Notes: generated from the letters alone by a model not told the origin. A DNA stretch of 54,777 bases from Gemmatimonadaceae bacterium (GCA_025928335.1 JAICJQ010000007.1:1-54777); one strand, 5' to 3'; shown: positions 40,704-49,787, counted from the stretch's first letter. Translations and numbers: made by a program.

Positions 40704-41587
40704 GCAGTGTCCGCATAAGCCTCGACGGATGTCGGTGACAGCACTCGGTTTCTGAGCACGGCGGCCATCTCGCGAACAGCTTCAAGCGCTCGTTCGGGCA
40801 ACTGCGGTAAGGCAGCGGTCAGGTTGGCATTTGCTTCGGAACTAGCAATCAGCTTCGCTGCTTGGGTCAGGAGCACCCAAAGCCCGCTGGCAACACTTCT
40901 CGCCAGATCAACGAGAGTGCGATGCCGTAGGCGGTAGTCGTCTCTTTGGCCGGCGAGCACCTCAGGAATTGTGACAAGATCCTCCGTAAACTCCTCTAGG
41001 GCCCTAGTGTAGGCCGCAGGACTCATGACGGGCGCCGAGAAATACGATGCGGAGTACTCGCTAACGATCACCGACCAGTAGTATTCTGCAAACCGCGAGA
41101 TTCGAAAACCCTCCTCCGCTGAAGGAAAGGTGCTTGTCGACTGTTCTCGTTCGCAGTTGTCGCGGCAATGTGCAAGCTCGTGGGCAACAACATACAGGAA
41201 CAGCTCCGCGTCCCCATCTCGAAAAAGGGCCTTCGAGCCCGAAACGTCGCCTCCGTTTGCTGACGTTAGAGCGAGCAGAGCTCCCATAGCAACGAAATCG
41301 CGAACTACGACGGAACTCTTTCTCCCTCCAATGGATGGAATTGTCTTACCCACGGCGGAGTGAAGATCGGTCGCCGTCAGCGATGGCGCGCAGTTCGCGG
41401 CTTTTTGCAGCTCGAAAACTGCTGTAGCGAAATGGGATTCATCGGCCACAACCACACGGTCGAGAGATTCGGCAGGAAGCGCCGTTCGCGCGGCACAGAA
41501 CTCCAATACGGCAGCGAAACCCTCGATGAAATCGGTCCCGTTGGGGCTCTGGTCGAAACCGTCGACGCGGATGTCAAGCAAGGTCAC
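40667..41587 (-). pseudogene. HELAH metalloprotease-like gene, 3' end lost to IS21
   Basis: The frame starts at GTG 41587 and runs 306 residues, but the last ~12 (VRSPNYVTLFL) are read from the IS right end, so the native C-terminus is missing. The centre has the zinc-protease signature VVAHELAHCRDNC (His136-Glu137, His140), preceded by RDGDAELFLYV. It is followed by acidic and aromatic segments (FAEYYWSVIVSEYSASYFSAPVMS). This resembles gluzincin-like or M78-type peptidases, but I cannot name a family. Base composition is lower in GC and codon use is less biased than in the backbone genes, which suggests transfer. What remains may still fold, since the motif is internal. Confidence 0.6.
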
Positions 41588-41759
41588 TTTTAATTCTATC
41601 CAAATTACCGAAAGCCAAACGGCAATTCGGAGCGCGATTGGTTTCTTCTAAGCGCGAGCCCAACAGGCCATTGGAACAACCAACCCCCGTCGTTTTTTCC
41701 GGGGCGGTCCTACGGTATTCAGCTCGACGGGCCCACATCTCAATCATGACGCGATATTT

Positions 41760-41780
41760 GGTGATTACCCGGTGATTACC
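41760..41780. repeat. tandem 10-mer GGTGATTACC near tRNA-Asn
   Basis: GGTGATTACC occurs at 41760-41769 and again at 41771-41780, an 11-bp period. That is one helical turn, typical of arm-type or accessory sites beside attachment sites. It lies 75 bases from the 3' end of the tRNA gene, on the accessory side. Confidence 0.45.
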
Positions 41781-41787
41781 AACACAA

Positions 41788-41818
41788 AGCCCCTAGATGC
41801 GACGGCATCCTAGGGGCT
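41788..41818 (-). terminator. terminator downstream of tRNA-Asn
   Basis: AGCCCCTAG (41788-41796) pairs with CTAGGGGCT (41810-41818), extended by ATGC/GCAT around a short loop with one bulged base. On the minus strand it is followed by TTGTG, a weak U-tract. It lies 37 bases past the 3' end of the tRNA. Confidence 0.6.
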
Positions 41819-41854
41819 CACTCTAATATCTTTCCAAATAACGACCTACTGAGA

Positions 41855-41927
41855 CTGGGGCGGATGGACTCGAACCATCAACTTCCTGATTAACAGTCAG
41901 GCGGTCTGCCAGTTGACCTACGCCCCA
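41855..41927 (-). tRNA. tRNA-Asn (anticodon GTT)
   Basis: 73 bases. Read on the minus strand the acceptor arms TGGGGCG and CGCCCCA pair over 7 bp. The D arm is GGTCAACTGGCAGACC, the anticodon stem is CCTGA/TCAGG around loop CTGTTAA (anticodon GTT), and the T arm is GATGG-TTCGAGT-CCATC. The discriminator base is G and CCA is not encoded. It is a classic integration site for islands and lies at the right border of the less GC-rich stretch. Confidence 0.95.
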
Positions 41928-41948
41928 TCACTTCTCCTACAAACAAAA

Positions 41949-41974
41949 CGGCCCGCCTCGAATCTGGCGGGCCG
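41949..41974 (-). terminator. terminator of the orphan permease gene
   Basis: CGGCCCGCC (41949-41957) and GGCGGGCCG (41966-41974) form a perfect 9-bp GC stem with an 8-base loop. On the minus strand it is followed by TTTTGTTTG. It is the end of the permease transcript from 44532 and isolates the tRNA gene. Confidence 0.85.
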
Positions 41975-42111
41975 CGTCACTTGCTGACAAAACGCGCGCG
42001 AGCCAGAGCTCCTCGCGGAGTTCCGATTATTCAGATTATTCAGACGATTGCTGGCGCGGTTGGTCATAGAACAAAAGGTATGCCTCGAGGGGCCGATCGT
42101 CAACGACGAGC

Positions 42112-44532
42112 TTAGTCCGATCGGAGGGCCACCAACGGATCGACGAGGGTCGCGCGGCGCGCGGGGACCAGGCACGCCAACATCCCGACGCCGACGAGCA
42201 CGGCCGCGACACCGCTGAAGATCGCAGGATCTCGCGGCTGCACCTGGAACAGCACCACGCTGAGCAGTCGTGCGATGCCAAACGCGAGCGCGAGGCCCAG
42301 CGTCATTCCGATGGCGAGCTGCGCGATCCCTTGGCGGAAGATCATGCCCACGACGTCGCGGGCCTGCGCGCCAAGCGCCATGCGGATACCGACTTCACGA
42401 ATGCGGCGGCTCACGGAGAACGACATCACCGCATACAGGCCGACGGAGGCCAGGAAGAGCGCGATGCCGCCGAAGATCACGAACATCGTTCCGAAAACGC
42501 GGACGAACCAGAGGCGCTCCGCGATGGCATCGTCGAGCGTCTGAATCCAATACAGCGGAATGTCCGGGTTGAGCGACGCGACCGCCGTCCTCACGCCGGC
42601 CGTGAGCGACATCGGCGCGCTCGCGGCGCGCGCGGTGATGTAGGCGAACCCAGAGCGCGACTGGGCGAACGGTTGGAAGATGACCGGCGAAAACGGTTCC
42701 TGCTGATCGCCGGTGAAGACGTCGCCCGTCACACCGACGATCGTCAGCCACGGTGCCTTGCTCTGTTCGAGTCCGAGCTTGATGCGGCGCCCGATCGGGT
42801 CTTTGTCCTTGAAGTGCTTCGCGACGAAGGAACGTGTCACGACGGCGACGGGAAGCGAGCCTTGACGATCGGCATCGGTGAACGCGCGGCCGGCGACGAT
42901 TGGAATATTCAGTGTCGAGAAGAAGCCCGGGGTTACCGACGTGCCGCGCGTGACTGGATGATCCTTGTCTTTCGCGTACGTCGCGCCCTCGATCGAGAAG
43001 CGATTTCCGCTCAGGCCTTGTTGTGCCGCAGGGAGTCCAACGGCAAGGGCCGCCGACTGCACGCCGGGGAGGGCGGCGACGCGCTGGAGGGCGTCGTCGA
43101 AAAAGCGGGCCTGTGCCACGGTATCCGTATATGCCGCCGGGAATCCGACGCGCGCCGTGAACACGTTCCTCGTGGCGAAGCCGGGGTTCATGTTGCCCAG
43201 CTTCGTCACACTCTTGATCGTGAGCCCGGCCGCAACGAGCAGCCCGCACGACAGTGCGATCTCGAACATCACGAGGAAACGACTGATGCGACCGATGCGA
43301 AAGCTCGAGGCACCGCGAGACTCGTCCTTCAGAATCTCATTGATGTCGGCCCGCGACGATTGCAGCGCCGGAATGGCGCCGGACACGAGCGTCGTCAACA
43401 GCGCGACGGCGATCGTGAACATCAGTACCTGCGGATGCAACCGAATGTCGATGAAGAATGGAACCTCGGTGATGGTGAGCGCGCGGTTGAACGCGCCGAT
43501 TCCGAAGTAGGCGAGACCGACGCCAAGTCCCGCCGCAATGAGTGACAGCACGAGCGCCTCGGCAAGAAACTGCCGGACGACGTGCGCACGCGACGCGCCG
43601 AGCGCGGTGCGAATCCCCACCTCCTTGGTGCGATGCGCGGCGCGGTCGAGGAGCAGGTTCGCGACGTTGGCGCAAGCGATCAGCAACACGAAGAAGACGG
43701 CGCCGAGCATCGTGTAGAGCAGCTGCCGCGGCTCGTTCCCGATGTATTGATCGACGAAGCTTTGCACCGTCGCGGTAAAGCCCTCGTTGCTGTCCTTGTA
43801 TTCGGCGGCGAGACGCTTGGAGATCGTCGCCAGATCGACGGTCGCCTGGTCGAGCGAGACGCCGGGTTTGAGCTTGCCGACGACTTCGACGGACGGTCCC
43901 TTGCCGCGCTGCGTGGCGAGGGGATCGTCCTGCATCGGGATCCAGATCTGATCGTTGTCGGGGAAGGCGAAGTTCTCGGGCATCACGCCGACTATCGTCG
44001 TTGGCGCGCCATTCACGCGCAGTTGATGCCCGATGATGTTGCGGTCGCTCGCGTAGCGCTGTTGCCAGACTGAATACGAGAGGATGGCGACTTTCTCACC
44101 GGCGGGCGTGTCTTCACCGGCGCGGAATGTTCGGCCGATCAGCGGGCGTACGCCAACGACATCGAACATGTTGGCTGTTATCCAGGCGCCGCTAAAACGC
44201 TCGGCTTTCTCATCACCGCTGACGTAAATCGTGCCGGAGGTGTACGCGGCAAGATCGGTGAAGGTGTGCTGCTGCTTCCGGTAATCGACGAAGTCCTGAA
44301 TCGGCAGCGTTTGATTCCGAATGTCTTTCGCCGGATTCGCGCGAGTGACGATCATGATGCGATCGCCGTCGGGGAAGGGAAGCCCTTTTATGAGCGCGCC
44401 ATAGACGATGCTGAACATCGTCGTTGTCAGGCCGATACCGAGCGTCAGGGCGAGCGCCGCAACGATGGTCAGACCGGGGCTGCGGAGAAGACTCCGCCAC
44501 GCATAGCGGACATCGCGAAGCAGCGCCTGCAT
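42112..44532 (-). CDS. orphan ABC permease (FtsX/MacB-like, no ADOP N-domain)
   Basis: 806 residues from ATG 44532. It starts directly at the first FtsX unit (MQALLRDVRYAWRSLLRSPGLTIVAALALTLGIGLTTTMFSIVYGAL), so it lacks the ~90-residue ADOP N-terminal region of the other two. Two MacB_PCD periplasmic domains alternate with membrane clusters (FFVLLIACANVANLLLDRAAHRTKEVGIRTALGASRAHVVRQFL; IFGGIALFLASVGLYAVMSFSVSRRIREVGIRMALGAQARDV). It ends in VPARRATLVDPLVALRSD. No ATPase and no padR gene lie nearby. The gene has its own terminator. Substrate unknown. Confidence 0.9.
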   Translation of the reverse strand: MQALLRDVRYAWRSLLRSPGLTIVAALALTLGIGLTTTMFSIVYGALIKGLPFPDGDRIMIVTRANPAKDIRNQTLPIQDFVDYRKQQHTFTDLAAYTSGTIYVSGDEKAERFSGAWITANMFDVVGVRPLIGRTFRAGEDTPAGEKVAILSYSVWQQRYASDRNIIGHQLRVNGAPTTIVGVMPENFAFPDNDQIWIPMQDDPLATQRGKGPSVEVVGKLKPGVSLDQATVDLATISKRLAAEYKDSNEGFTATVQSFVDQYIGNEPRQLLYTMLGAVFFVLLIACANVANLLLDRAAHRTKEVGIRTALGASRAHVVRQFLAEALVLSLIAAGLGVGLAYFGIGAFNRALTITEVPFFIDIRLHPQVLMFTIAVALLTTLVSGAIPALQSSRADINEILKDESRGASSFRIGRISRFLVMFEIALSCGLLVAAGLTIKSVTKLGNMNPGFATRNVFTARVGFPAAYTDTVAQARFFDDALQRVAALPGVQSAALAVGLPAAQQGLSGNRFSIEGATYAKDKDHPVTRGTSVTPGFFSTLNIPIVAGRAFTDADRQGSLPVAVVTRSFVAKHFKDKDPIGRRIKLGLEQSKAPWLTIVGVTGDVFTGDQQEPFSPVIFQPFAQSRSGFAYITARAASAPMSLTAGVRTAVASLNPDIPLYWIQTLDDAIAERLWFVRVFGTMFVIFGGIALFLASVGLYAVMSFSVSRRIREVGIRMALGAQARDVVGMIFRQGIAQLAIGMTLGLALAFGIARLLSVVLFQVQPRDPAIFSGVAAVLVGVGMLACLVPARRATLVDPLVALRSD

Positions 44533-44637
44533 ATGAGATCCGTGGTGGGAGGATCGTACGACAGCGTTTTCGCTTCGTACGACTCCCACGGACACGCGGT
44601 TTCAACCGACCGCGTGTCACATCGCTTCACTGCGACG

Positions 44638-45189
44638 TCAGATGTCGGTGCTCAGTCGGTCGATGCGACGTCGTTCGGCCTGTCGGCGCTCACTTGCCGG
44701 AAGGTCGGCCGGGCGATCGAGGATCGGGTCCGGATCTCCGGGCGCTATGGGCTGCGCACGATCGGCCAGCACGGCGCGGTTCGCATCCGGGTAGTGGATC
44801 GATCGAACCGGCTCACCACTGCGACGCTCGATCGCCGGGCGATCGCTGCGCGTCAGATCCGACTCGGGGAAATCGGCCGAATCCATGAGCGCGAGCCGGC
44901 GCACGCGGTCGATCTGGACGACGCGGATGGGGACGAAGGTGTGCCGGTCGGTGCCGGGCAGGTCGACGTCGAGCATGACGACTTCACCGGCATCGGAGTC
45001 GATGAGCAGATCACTGATGACCCCGAGCTGCCGGCCACTGACGGTGCGGACCTCCCAGCCACGAATGTCCGGATCGCCCTCGGACACCTTCCACGAATCG
45101 AGAGAGCTCAGTGAGACCAACTTTTCACGTTCTTTTGCGTACGGACCGACGCCGGCGGCGTCGCGCGTATGACGCTCATTGTGTTCCAT
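44638..45189 (-). CDS. PRC-barrel domain protein
   Basis: 183 residues from ATG 45189 (GGAG ten bases upstream). The PRC barrel is at about 35-110: DIRGWEVRTVSGRQLGVISDLLIDSDAGEVVMLDVDL, then TFVPIRVVQIDRVRRLALM. The C-terminal half is Asp/Arg/Pro-rich and probably disordered (RPAIERRSGEPVRSIHYPDANRAVLADRAQP). PRC barrels occur in photosynthetic reaction-centre H subunits and in RimM. In stand-alone proteins like this one they are usually stress-related and of unknown role. The small membrane protein at 45216-45338 lies upstream on the same strand and is probably cotranscribed. Confidence 0.85.
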   Translation of the reverse strand: MEHNERHTRDAAGVGPYAKEREKLVSLSSLDSWKVSEGDPDIRGWEVRTVSGRQLGVISDLLIDSDAGEVVMLDVDLPGTDRHTFVPIRVVQIDRVRRLALMDSADFPESDLTRSDRPAIERRSGEPVRSIHYPDANRAVLADRAQPIAPGDPDPILDRPADLPASERRQAERRRIDRLSTDI

Positions 45190-45215
45190 GCTCGCTCATC
45201 TCCGTCGGGGCGTGA

Positions 45216-45338
45216 TCAGACCGTCCCGTTCCGATAATAGACGAAGTAATAGACGAGACCGCCCACGATGATCAGCGCAATCAAAATCCAGAGCCAGGCC
45301 ATGCTCCGGCGGCGCGGCTCGACGCGAATTTCAGCCAT
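45216..45338 (-). CDS. 40-residue single-helix membrane protein
   Basis: ATG 45338 has GGAG six bases upstream, which decides against a longer in-frame start at 45410. A basic N-terminus (EIRVEPRRRSM) is followed by one helix (AWLWILIALIIVGGLVYYFVYY) and the tail RNGTV, so the N-terminus should be cytoplasmic. It precedes the PRC-barrel gene by 26 bases. Such mini-proteins next to PRC-barrel genes are usually of unknown role. Confidence 0.7.
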   Translation of the reverse strand: MAEIRVEPRRRSMAWLWILIALIIVGGLVYYFVYYRNGTV

Positions 45339-45499
45339 GCAGTTCTCCAGCGGGCGGACCCGAACATTGTGACTAGGGGTACTGCCCTTCGTCTGCAAGC
45401 CGGACGCCACCGTGAAGGACGGCGTCGTAGGTGGTCGTCTTTGGGCCGCTAGACAGGCTCGTCGCGCTATGAGAGCTTAGTGCAAGGAGGAGACGTCTG

Positions 45500-46951
45500 A
45501 TGCTCCGACGCGTTGTGCTCGCCATCTCCCTCGGGTCAGCTCCGGTTGCGGGTCAGGGTCTGTCTCCGGACTCGGCGTCGCGCTGGATCGATTCGGTGTT
45601 CGCTCCGTATGCGTCGCGCCAGGGACCGGGCTGTGCCGTTGGTGTCTCGCGCGACGGGCGTCTCGTGTTCGCGAAAGGATATGGATCGGCGGACCTCGAG
45701 CATGACGCGCCGATCACCCCGTCGACGCCGTTTTACATCGCATCGGTCGCGAAGCAGTTCACGGCGATGAGCATCGTGCTCCTGGCGCAGGACGGCCGCC
45801 TCTCGCTCGATGACTCGGTGCGGCAGTGGGTGCCCGAGGTTCCGTCCTTCGGCTCGCCGATCACGCTGCGGCAACTGCTCTATCACACGAGCGGGCTGCG
45901 AGACTATTTCACGCTGCTTGCGCTGGCTGGCTGGCCGAGCGATGGGCCGCTCACCGAGCGGCAGTTCCTCGAACTGATCTCGAGGCAGAAGAGCCTGAAC
46001 TTCGCGCCGGGTGAGGAGTTCCTGTACAGCAACACGGGCTACGCGTTGCTGGCGATCGTCGTGCAACGCGTGTCCGGGAAGTCGCTTCGCGACTACGCCG
46101 CGGAACACATCTTCAAACCGTTGGGGATGACCCACACCGAGTTTCGCGATGACCATCATCGGCTGATCCCGCAGCGCGCGGTCGGATATCAGCCGATGGA
46201 CGGGAGCTTCCGCGTGAGCCAACCGGAATTCGATATCGTGGGCGACGGCGGTTTGTATTCGACCGTTGAAGATCTCGCAAAATGGGACGAGAACTTTCGC
46301 ACCGGACGCGTTGGGGGTAAGAGTGGCGTGGCGCTCCTTCAAGAGCCTGGACGCCTCAGCAACGGGCAGACGATTCCCTACGCGTTGGGCCTCACCGTTG
46401 GTCAGACGCGCGGACTAAAGACGTATGCGCATCGCGGCGCGTACGGCGGATACCGCGCGGCGATGGTACGCTATCCGGAGAATGGTCTTTCCGTCATTAC
46501 GCTGTGCAACACCGCGGCGGCAACGGCGTCGCTTGCCGACGAGGTGAGTGTTCTGCTGCTCGGCATTCCGCCGCAAAAATCAGCGGCCGCGACCTCGCTC
46601 GATCTCTCGCTCAACCAGTGGTCCGGAGGGGCGGCCCAGGCACCAGCGGATTCGACGGGCGCTCGGCGCCGAACGGATCTCCTGGCCCAGGCTGCCGGGG
46701 CGTACCGCAGCGACGAGCTGGATCTTGCGGTGACGCTGGTGGCTCGCGACGGCGTGCTCGTGTTGCAGCGCGGCACGTCGCCGGAGATTCGCTTCGTCGC
46801 CCTCTCGGATGACTGGTTCACGAGCTCGGATCAAATGCTGCTGCGCGTCATTCGCGACGATCGTGGGGCGGTGCGCGGCTTCACGCTTTCAATCGGTCGC
46901 GTGCGCGATCTGTTGTTCGATCGCGCGACGGAAGCCAAGTCGGGGTCCTGA
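45500..46951 (+). CDS. exported serine hydrolase, class C beta-lactamase-like
   Basis: 483 residues from ATG 45500, with an excellent AAGGAGGAG site. A signal peptide (MLRRVVLAISLGSAPVAGQ) exports it. The fold carries the three motifs of the serine beta-lactamase/DD-peptidase superfamily: ASVAKQF with nucleophile Ser82 and Lys85, YSNTGY at 176, and HRGAYGG near 312 in place of KTG. The first ~350 residues are the catalytic domain. The remainder is a small beta domain (AGAYRSDELDLAVTLVARDGVLVLQRG). Members hydrolyse D-peptides or esters. Real beta-lactamase activity is unlikely with HRG. The stop codon adjoins the hrpB stop tail to tail. Confidence 0.92.
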   Translation: MLRRVVLAISLGSAPVAGQGLSPDSASRWIDSVFAPYASRQGPGCAVGVSRDGRLVFAKGYGSADLEHDAPITPSTPFYIASVAKQFTAMSIVLLAQDGRLSLDDSVRQWVPEVPSFGSPITLRQLLYHTSGLRDYFTLLALAGWPSDGPLTERQFLELISRQKSLNFAPGEEFLYSNTGYALLAIVVQRVSGKSLRDYAAEHIFKPLGMTHTEFRDDHHRLIPQRAVGYQPMDGSFRVSQPEFDIVGDGGLYSTVEDLAKWDENFRTGRVGGKSGVALLQEPGRLSNGQTIPYALGLTVGQTRGLKTYAHRGAYGGYRAAMVRYPENGLSVITLCNTAAATASLADEVSVLLLGIPPQKSAAATSLDLSLNQWSGGAAQAPADSTGARRRTDLLAQAAGAYRSDELDLAVTLVARDGVLVLQRGTSPEIRFVALSDDWFTSSDQMLLRVIRDDRGAVRGFTLSIGRVRDLLFDRATEAKSGS

Positions 46952-49438
46952 TCACTCGCGCCGTTTCGCGCGGCGCGTCGGTTTGGCGGTCAGCGGGTCT
47001 TCGGGCCACTCGTGCTTCGGGTATCGCCCGCGCAGGTCCTTCCGAACATCGAAGTAGCTCGTCCGCCAAAACCCGGCCAAATCGCGTGTGACTTGGACGG
47101 GCCGATTCGCCGGCGAGAGCAGGTGCATGGTGAGCGGAACGGCTCCGCCGAGCACGCGGGGCGACTCCTGAAGGCCGAAGACCTCTTGAAGTCGGACGGC
47201 GAGCGCCGGCGCGGCCGTGTCGGCGTAATCGACGGGAATTCGCGATCCCGTCGGAACGACGATGTGGGTCGGGGCGAGCTCGTCCAGCTCACGTCGTTTC
47301 CGCCAATCAAGTAGTCCGGCGAGCGCCGCGACGAGGTCGATGCGCTCGAGGTCGCGCAGACGACGCGCTCCGGCCAGCGCGGGGCCGAGCCACTCATCGA
47401 CGCGCGCGAGGAGCGCGGCGTCGGAGACATCGGGCCAAGACGGATCATGGACGCCGACGAAGCGCATCCGATCGCGAAAGCGCGCGGCGGCGGCACTCCA
47501 CGGGAGCTGCGACACGCCCCGACGCCGAATCGCTTCGAGGAGCGCGCGCCGAACGTCGTCGGGATCGGCGTCTGCCGAAGTCTCGCGCAGCACGATGGCG
47601 CCGAGCTGTTCGCGGCGGCGCGCCGCGATCGAACCGCTGGCGTCATCCAGCTCGACGGTGTGCTCGTCGCGAATTTGGCCGGCAAAGCGCCGACGAATCT
47701 CTTCAGCCGTGAGCGACGCCGCGAGGAAGACCCGGCTCTCCGGGCGGCGATCGTCGAGCTGCGCGATCACGAGATACGGTGCGGTGGCCAATGACTGCGC
47801 GCCGGTCAGCTCCGCGCCGCGACCATTGCGCATCAGGTAGCGCGGCGCCGGCCCGTCCCGGCGCTGTGCGACACGATCGGGGTACGCAAGCGCGGCGAGA
47901 GATCCGACGGCCGCAACATCGTCCGCCGATCCCGGTCCGGCACGCAACTGTCTGGCGAGTCGATCGGCTTGCGCGCGAATTCGCCGAGTCGCGCCTGGAT
48001 CGACGTTCACGAGCAGCGAGCCGCTGCCGCGCAGGGCTTCGACGCGGAGCGCGATGTCCGCGTCGACCGGCTCGCCGCGCAGAATGGCGATGTCGCGCTC
48101 CTCGAGCAGCGCGGCGAGCTCGCAGGCAAGTCGTGTGAGACCTTCGTCGCGCGAACGAAGCAGCATATGCGCCAGGCGGGGGTGCACGGGAAGCTCGGCC
48201 ATCGCCTTCCCGTGCGGACGAATTTGTCCGTTCTCGTCGACGCCCTCGAGCTCGCGCAGCAACTCGCGCGCGTGCGCGAACGACGCGGGGGGCGGAGCGT
48301 CCAGCCAATCCAGGTCGCCCGGATCGGTGACGCCCGCGGCCGCCAGGTCGAGCGCCAGTGGTGTGAGATCCGCGTGGAGAATTTCCGGCGGCGATCGATC
48401 GAGCAACTGATGCGAGTCGTGCTCGAACCAGAGGCGGTAGCACACACCGGGAGCGGTACGCCCCGCGCGCCCGCGCCGCTGGTCGGCGGAGGCCTTCGAG
48501 ACGCGCACCGTCTCGAGTCGGGTCATTCCCGTCGATGGATCGAAGCGTGGCACACGCGAGACGCCAGTGTCGATCACGACGCGGACCCCCTCGATCGTCA
48601 GGCTTGTCTCGGCGATAGACGTTGCCAATACCACCTTGCGCCGCCCTTCCGGATCCGGCCGAATCGCGCGGTCTTGGCTCGCTGCGTCGAGTGAGCCGTG
48701 GAGTGGCGCGACGACCACGTCGCGCGGTAGCTCGTCGACGAGAGCGGCCTGGGCGCGCGCGATTTCGCCGGCGCCCGGGAGGAAAACCAGCAGGTCGCCT
48801 GGATTGCGCGACAGTGCCGCGTGAACCGTGGGAATCAGAACCGAGGCGATCCCGCTTCCGACGCGCGGAGCCAGATAGCGGGTGTCGACGTCGTACGACC
48901 GACCCTCGCTGACGATGACCGGCGCGTTACCCAGGTACCGGGAAACCGATGCGCCATCGAGCGTGGCCGACATTACGAGAACTCTCAAGTCATCGCGCAC
49001 GAGGCGCTGCGTTCTCAATACGAGCGCCAGGCCGACGTCGCTCTGCAGGTGGCGCTCGTGAAACTCGTCGAAGATTACGATGCCGACGCCGTCGAGTGTC
49101 GGATCGCGCTGGATGCGGCGCGTCAAGACGCCCTCGGTGACGATTTCAATCCGTGTCCGCGCGCTCACGCGACTATCGCCGCGCGTTCGGTAGCCCACCA
49201 ATCCGCCCACGGAGTCGCCGAGCAGCTCAGCGATCCGCGCCGCCGCGGCGCGCGCCGCCACGCGACGGGGCTCCAACATCACAATGACTTGGTCGCCGAG
49301 CCAGCGTACCGAGAGAAAGGCCGGCGGTACGAGGGTTGTCTTGCCGGCGCCGGGCGGGGCCTGGAGCACGGCGGACGGGCGCGGGCCAAGCGCGTCGATG
49401 ACCTCCGGCAGCACCGGCTCGACGGGAAGCCGAGTCAC
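46952..49438 (-). CDS. ATP-dependent RNA helicase HrpB
   Basis: 828 residues from GTG 49438, which matches the family start (VTRLPVEPVLPEVIDAL) and has GGAG ten bases upstream; TTG 49456 adds six residues. DEAH/RHA helicase motifs: Walker A PPGAGKTTLVPP with Lys33, IVIFDEFHERH, VMSAT, VLATSIAETSLTIEGVRVVIDTGVSR and the QRRGRAGRTAPG motif. The winged and HA2-like regions follow, and the HrpB C-terminal domain ends RYPKHEWPEDPLTAKPT. HrpB is widespread in bacteria but its RNA substrate is not established. It is cytoplasmic and transcribed alone. Confidence 0.95.
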   Translation of the reverse strand: MTRLPVEPVLPEVIDALGPRPSAVLQAPPGAGKTTLVPPAFLSVRWLGDQVIVMLEPRRVAARAAAARIAELLGDSVGGLVGYRTRGDSRVSARTRIEIVTEGVLTRRIQRDPTLDGVGIVIFDEFHERHLQSDVGLALVLRTQRLVRDDLRVLVMSATLDGASVSRYLGNAPVIVSEGRSYDVDTRYLAPRVGSGIASVLIPTVHAALSRNPGDLLVFLPGAGEIARAQAALVDELPRDVVVAPLHGSLDAASQDRAIRPDPEGRRKVVLATSIAETSLTIEGVRVVIDTGVSRVPRFDPSTGMTRLETVRVSKASADQRRGRAGRTAPGVCYRLWFEHDSHQLLDRSPPEILHADLTPLALDLAAAGVTDPGDLDWLDAPPPASFAHARELLRELEGVDENGQIRPHGKAMAELPVHPRLAHMLLRSRDEGLTRLACELAALLEERDIAILRGEPVDADIALRVEALRGSGSLLVNVDPGATRRIRAQADRLARQLRAGPGSADDVAAVGSLAALAYPDRVAQRRDGPAPRYLMRNGRGAELTGAQSLATAPYLVIAQLDDRRPESRVFLAASLTAEEIRRRFAGQIRDEHTVELDDASGSIAARRREQLGAIVLRETSADADPDDVRRALLEAIRRRGVSQLPWSAAAARFRDRMRFVGVHDPSWPDVSDAALLARVDEWLGPALAGARRLRDLERIDLVAALAGLLDWRKRRELDELAPTHIVVPTGSRIPVDYADTAAPALAVRLQEVFGLQESPRVLGGAVPLTMHLLSPANRPVQVTRDLAGFWRTSYFDVRKDLRGRYPKHEWPEDPLTAKPTRRAKRRE

Positions 49439-49484
49439 GGCGCGACGATACTCCAAAGACGTCTCGCCGCGGCGAGCGTCGAGG

Positions 49485-49787
49485 TCAGAGCGAGTAGTAC
49501 TCGTGAATGCAGCGGCTCACGAGTTCCTGGAGCAACGCATGACTCACGTCATTCGACGACGCGCCGGCGAACGGCGGCAGCGAGTACCAGATGTCCTTGA
49601 GCACGACAAGCAGACGCTCGGCATGGATGCCTTTGCTGCGCGCTTCGACAGCGGCGCGGCACAGGGTATCGCGAAGCTCGTCTCCGTGACGGCCGCGAAC
49701 GGCGGATGCCTGGAGCGCTGCGCGCAGATCGGCAACGGTGTTTGGGTCGAGATCTGGTGTTGCCGGGGTCCGGTCGAAGGCCATCAT
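49485..49787 (-). CDS. hypothetical protein upstream of hrpB
   Basis: 100 residues starting at tandem ATGs (49787 and 49784). It looks helical and compact: NTVADLRAALQASAVRGRHGDELRDTLCRAAVEARSKGIHAERLLVVLKDIWYSLPPF, then DVSHALLQELVSRCIHEYY. I recognise no family. It lies 46 bases upstream of hrpB on the same strand and may share its transcript. A divergent receiver-like gene starts 165 bases away on the other side. Confidence 0.65.
   Translation of the reverse strand: MMAFDRTPATPDLDPNTVADLRAALQASAVRGRHGDELRDTLCRAAVEARSKGIHAERLLVVLKDIWYSLPPFAGASSNDVSHALLQELVSRCIHEYYSL

Larger units (their letters stand above)
41588..42111. other. intergenic stretch with tRNA-Asn and two terminators
   Basis: Apart from the tRNA (41855-41927) and two hairpins, no gene is visible. 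The stretch 41700-41780 carries the direct repeats described separately. The lower GC content of the accessory DNA continues to about 41850 and stops at the tRNA. Confidence 0.5.

Noticed and set aside
40704..40713. TGTCCG at 40708-40713 as part of a target duplication or second IS end
   Set aside because: It resembles the IS left tip but lies outside the right inverted repeat, and the remaining bases do not continue the repeat. Probably chance.
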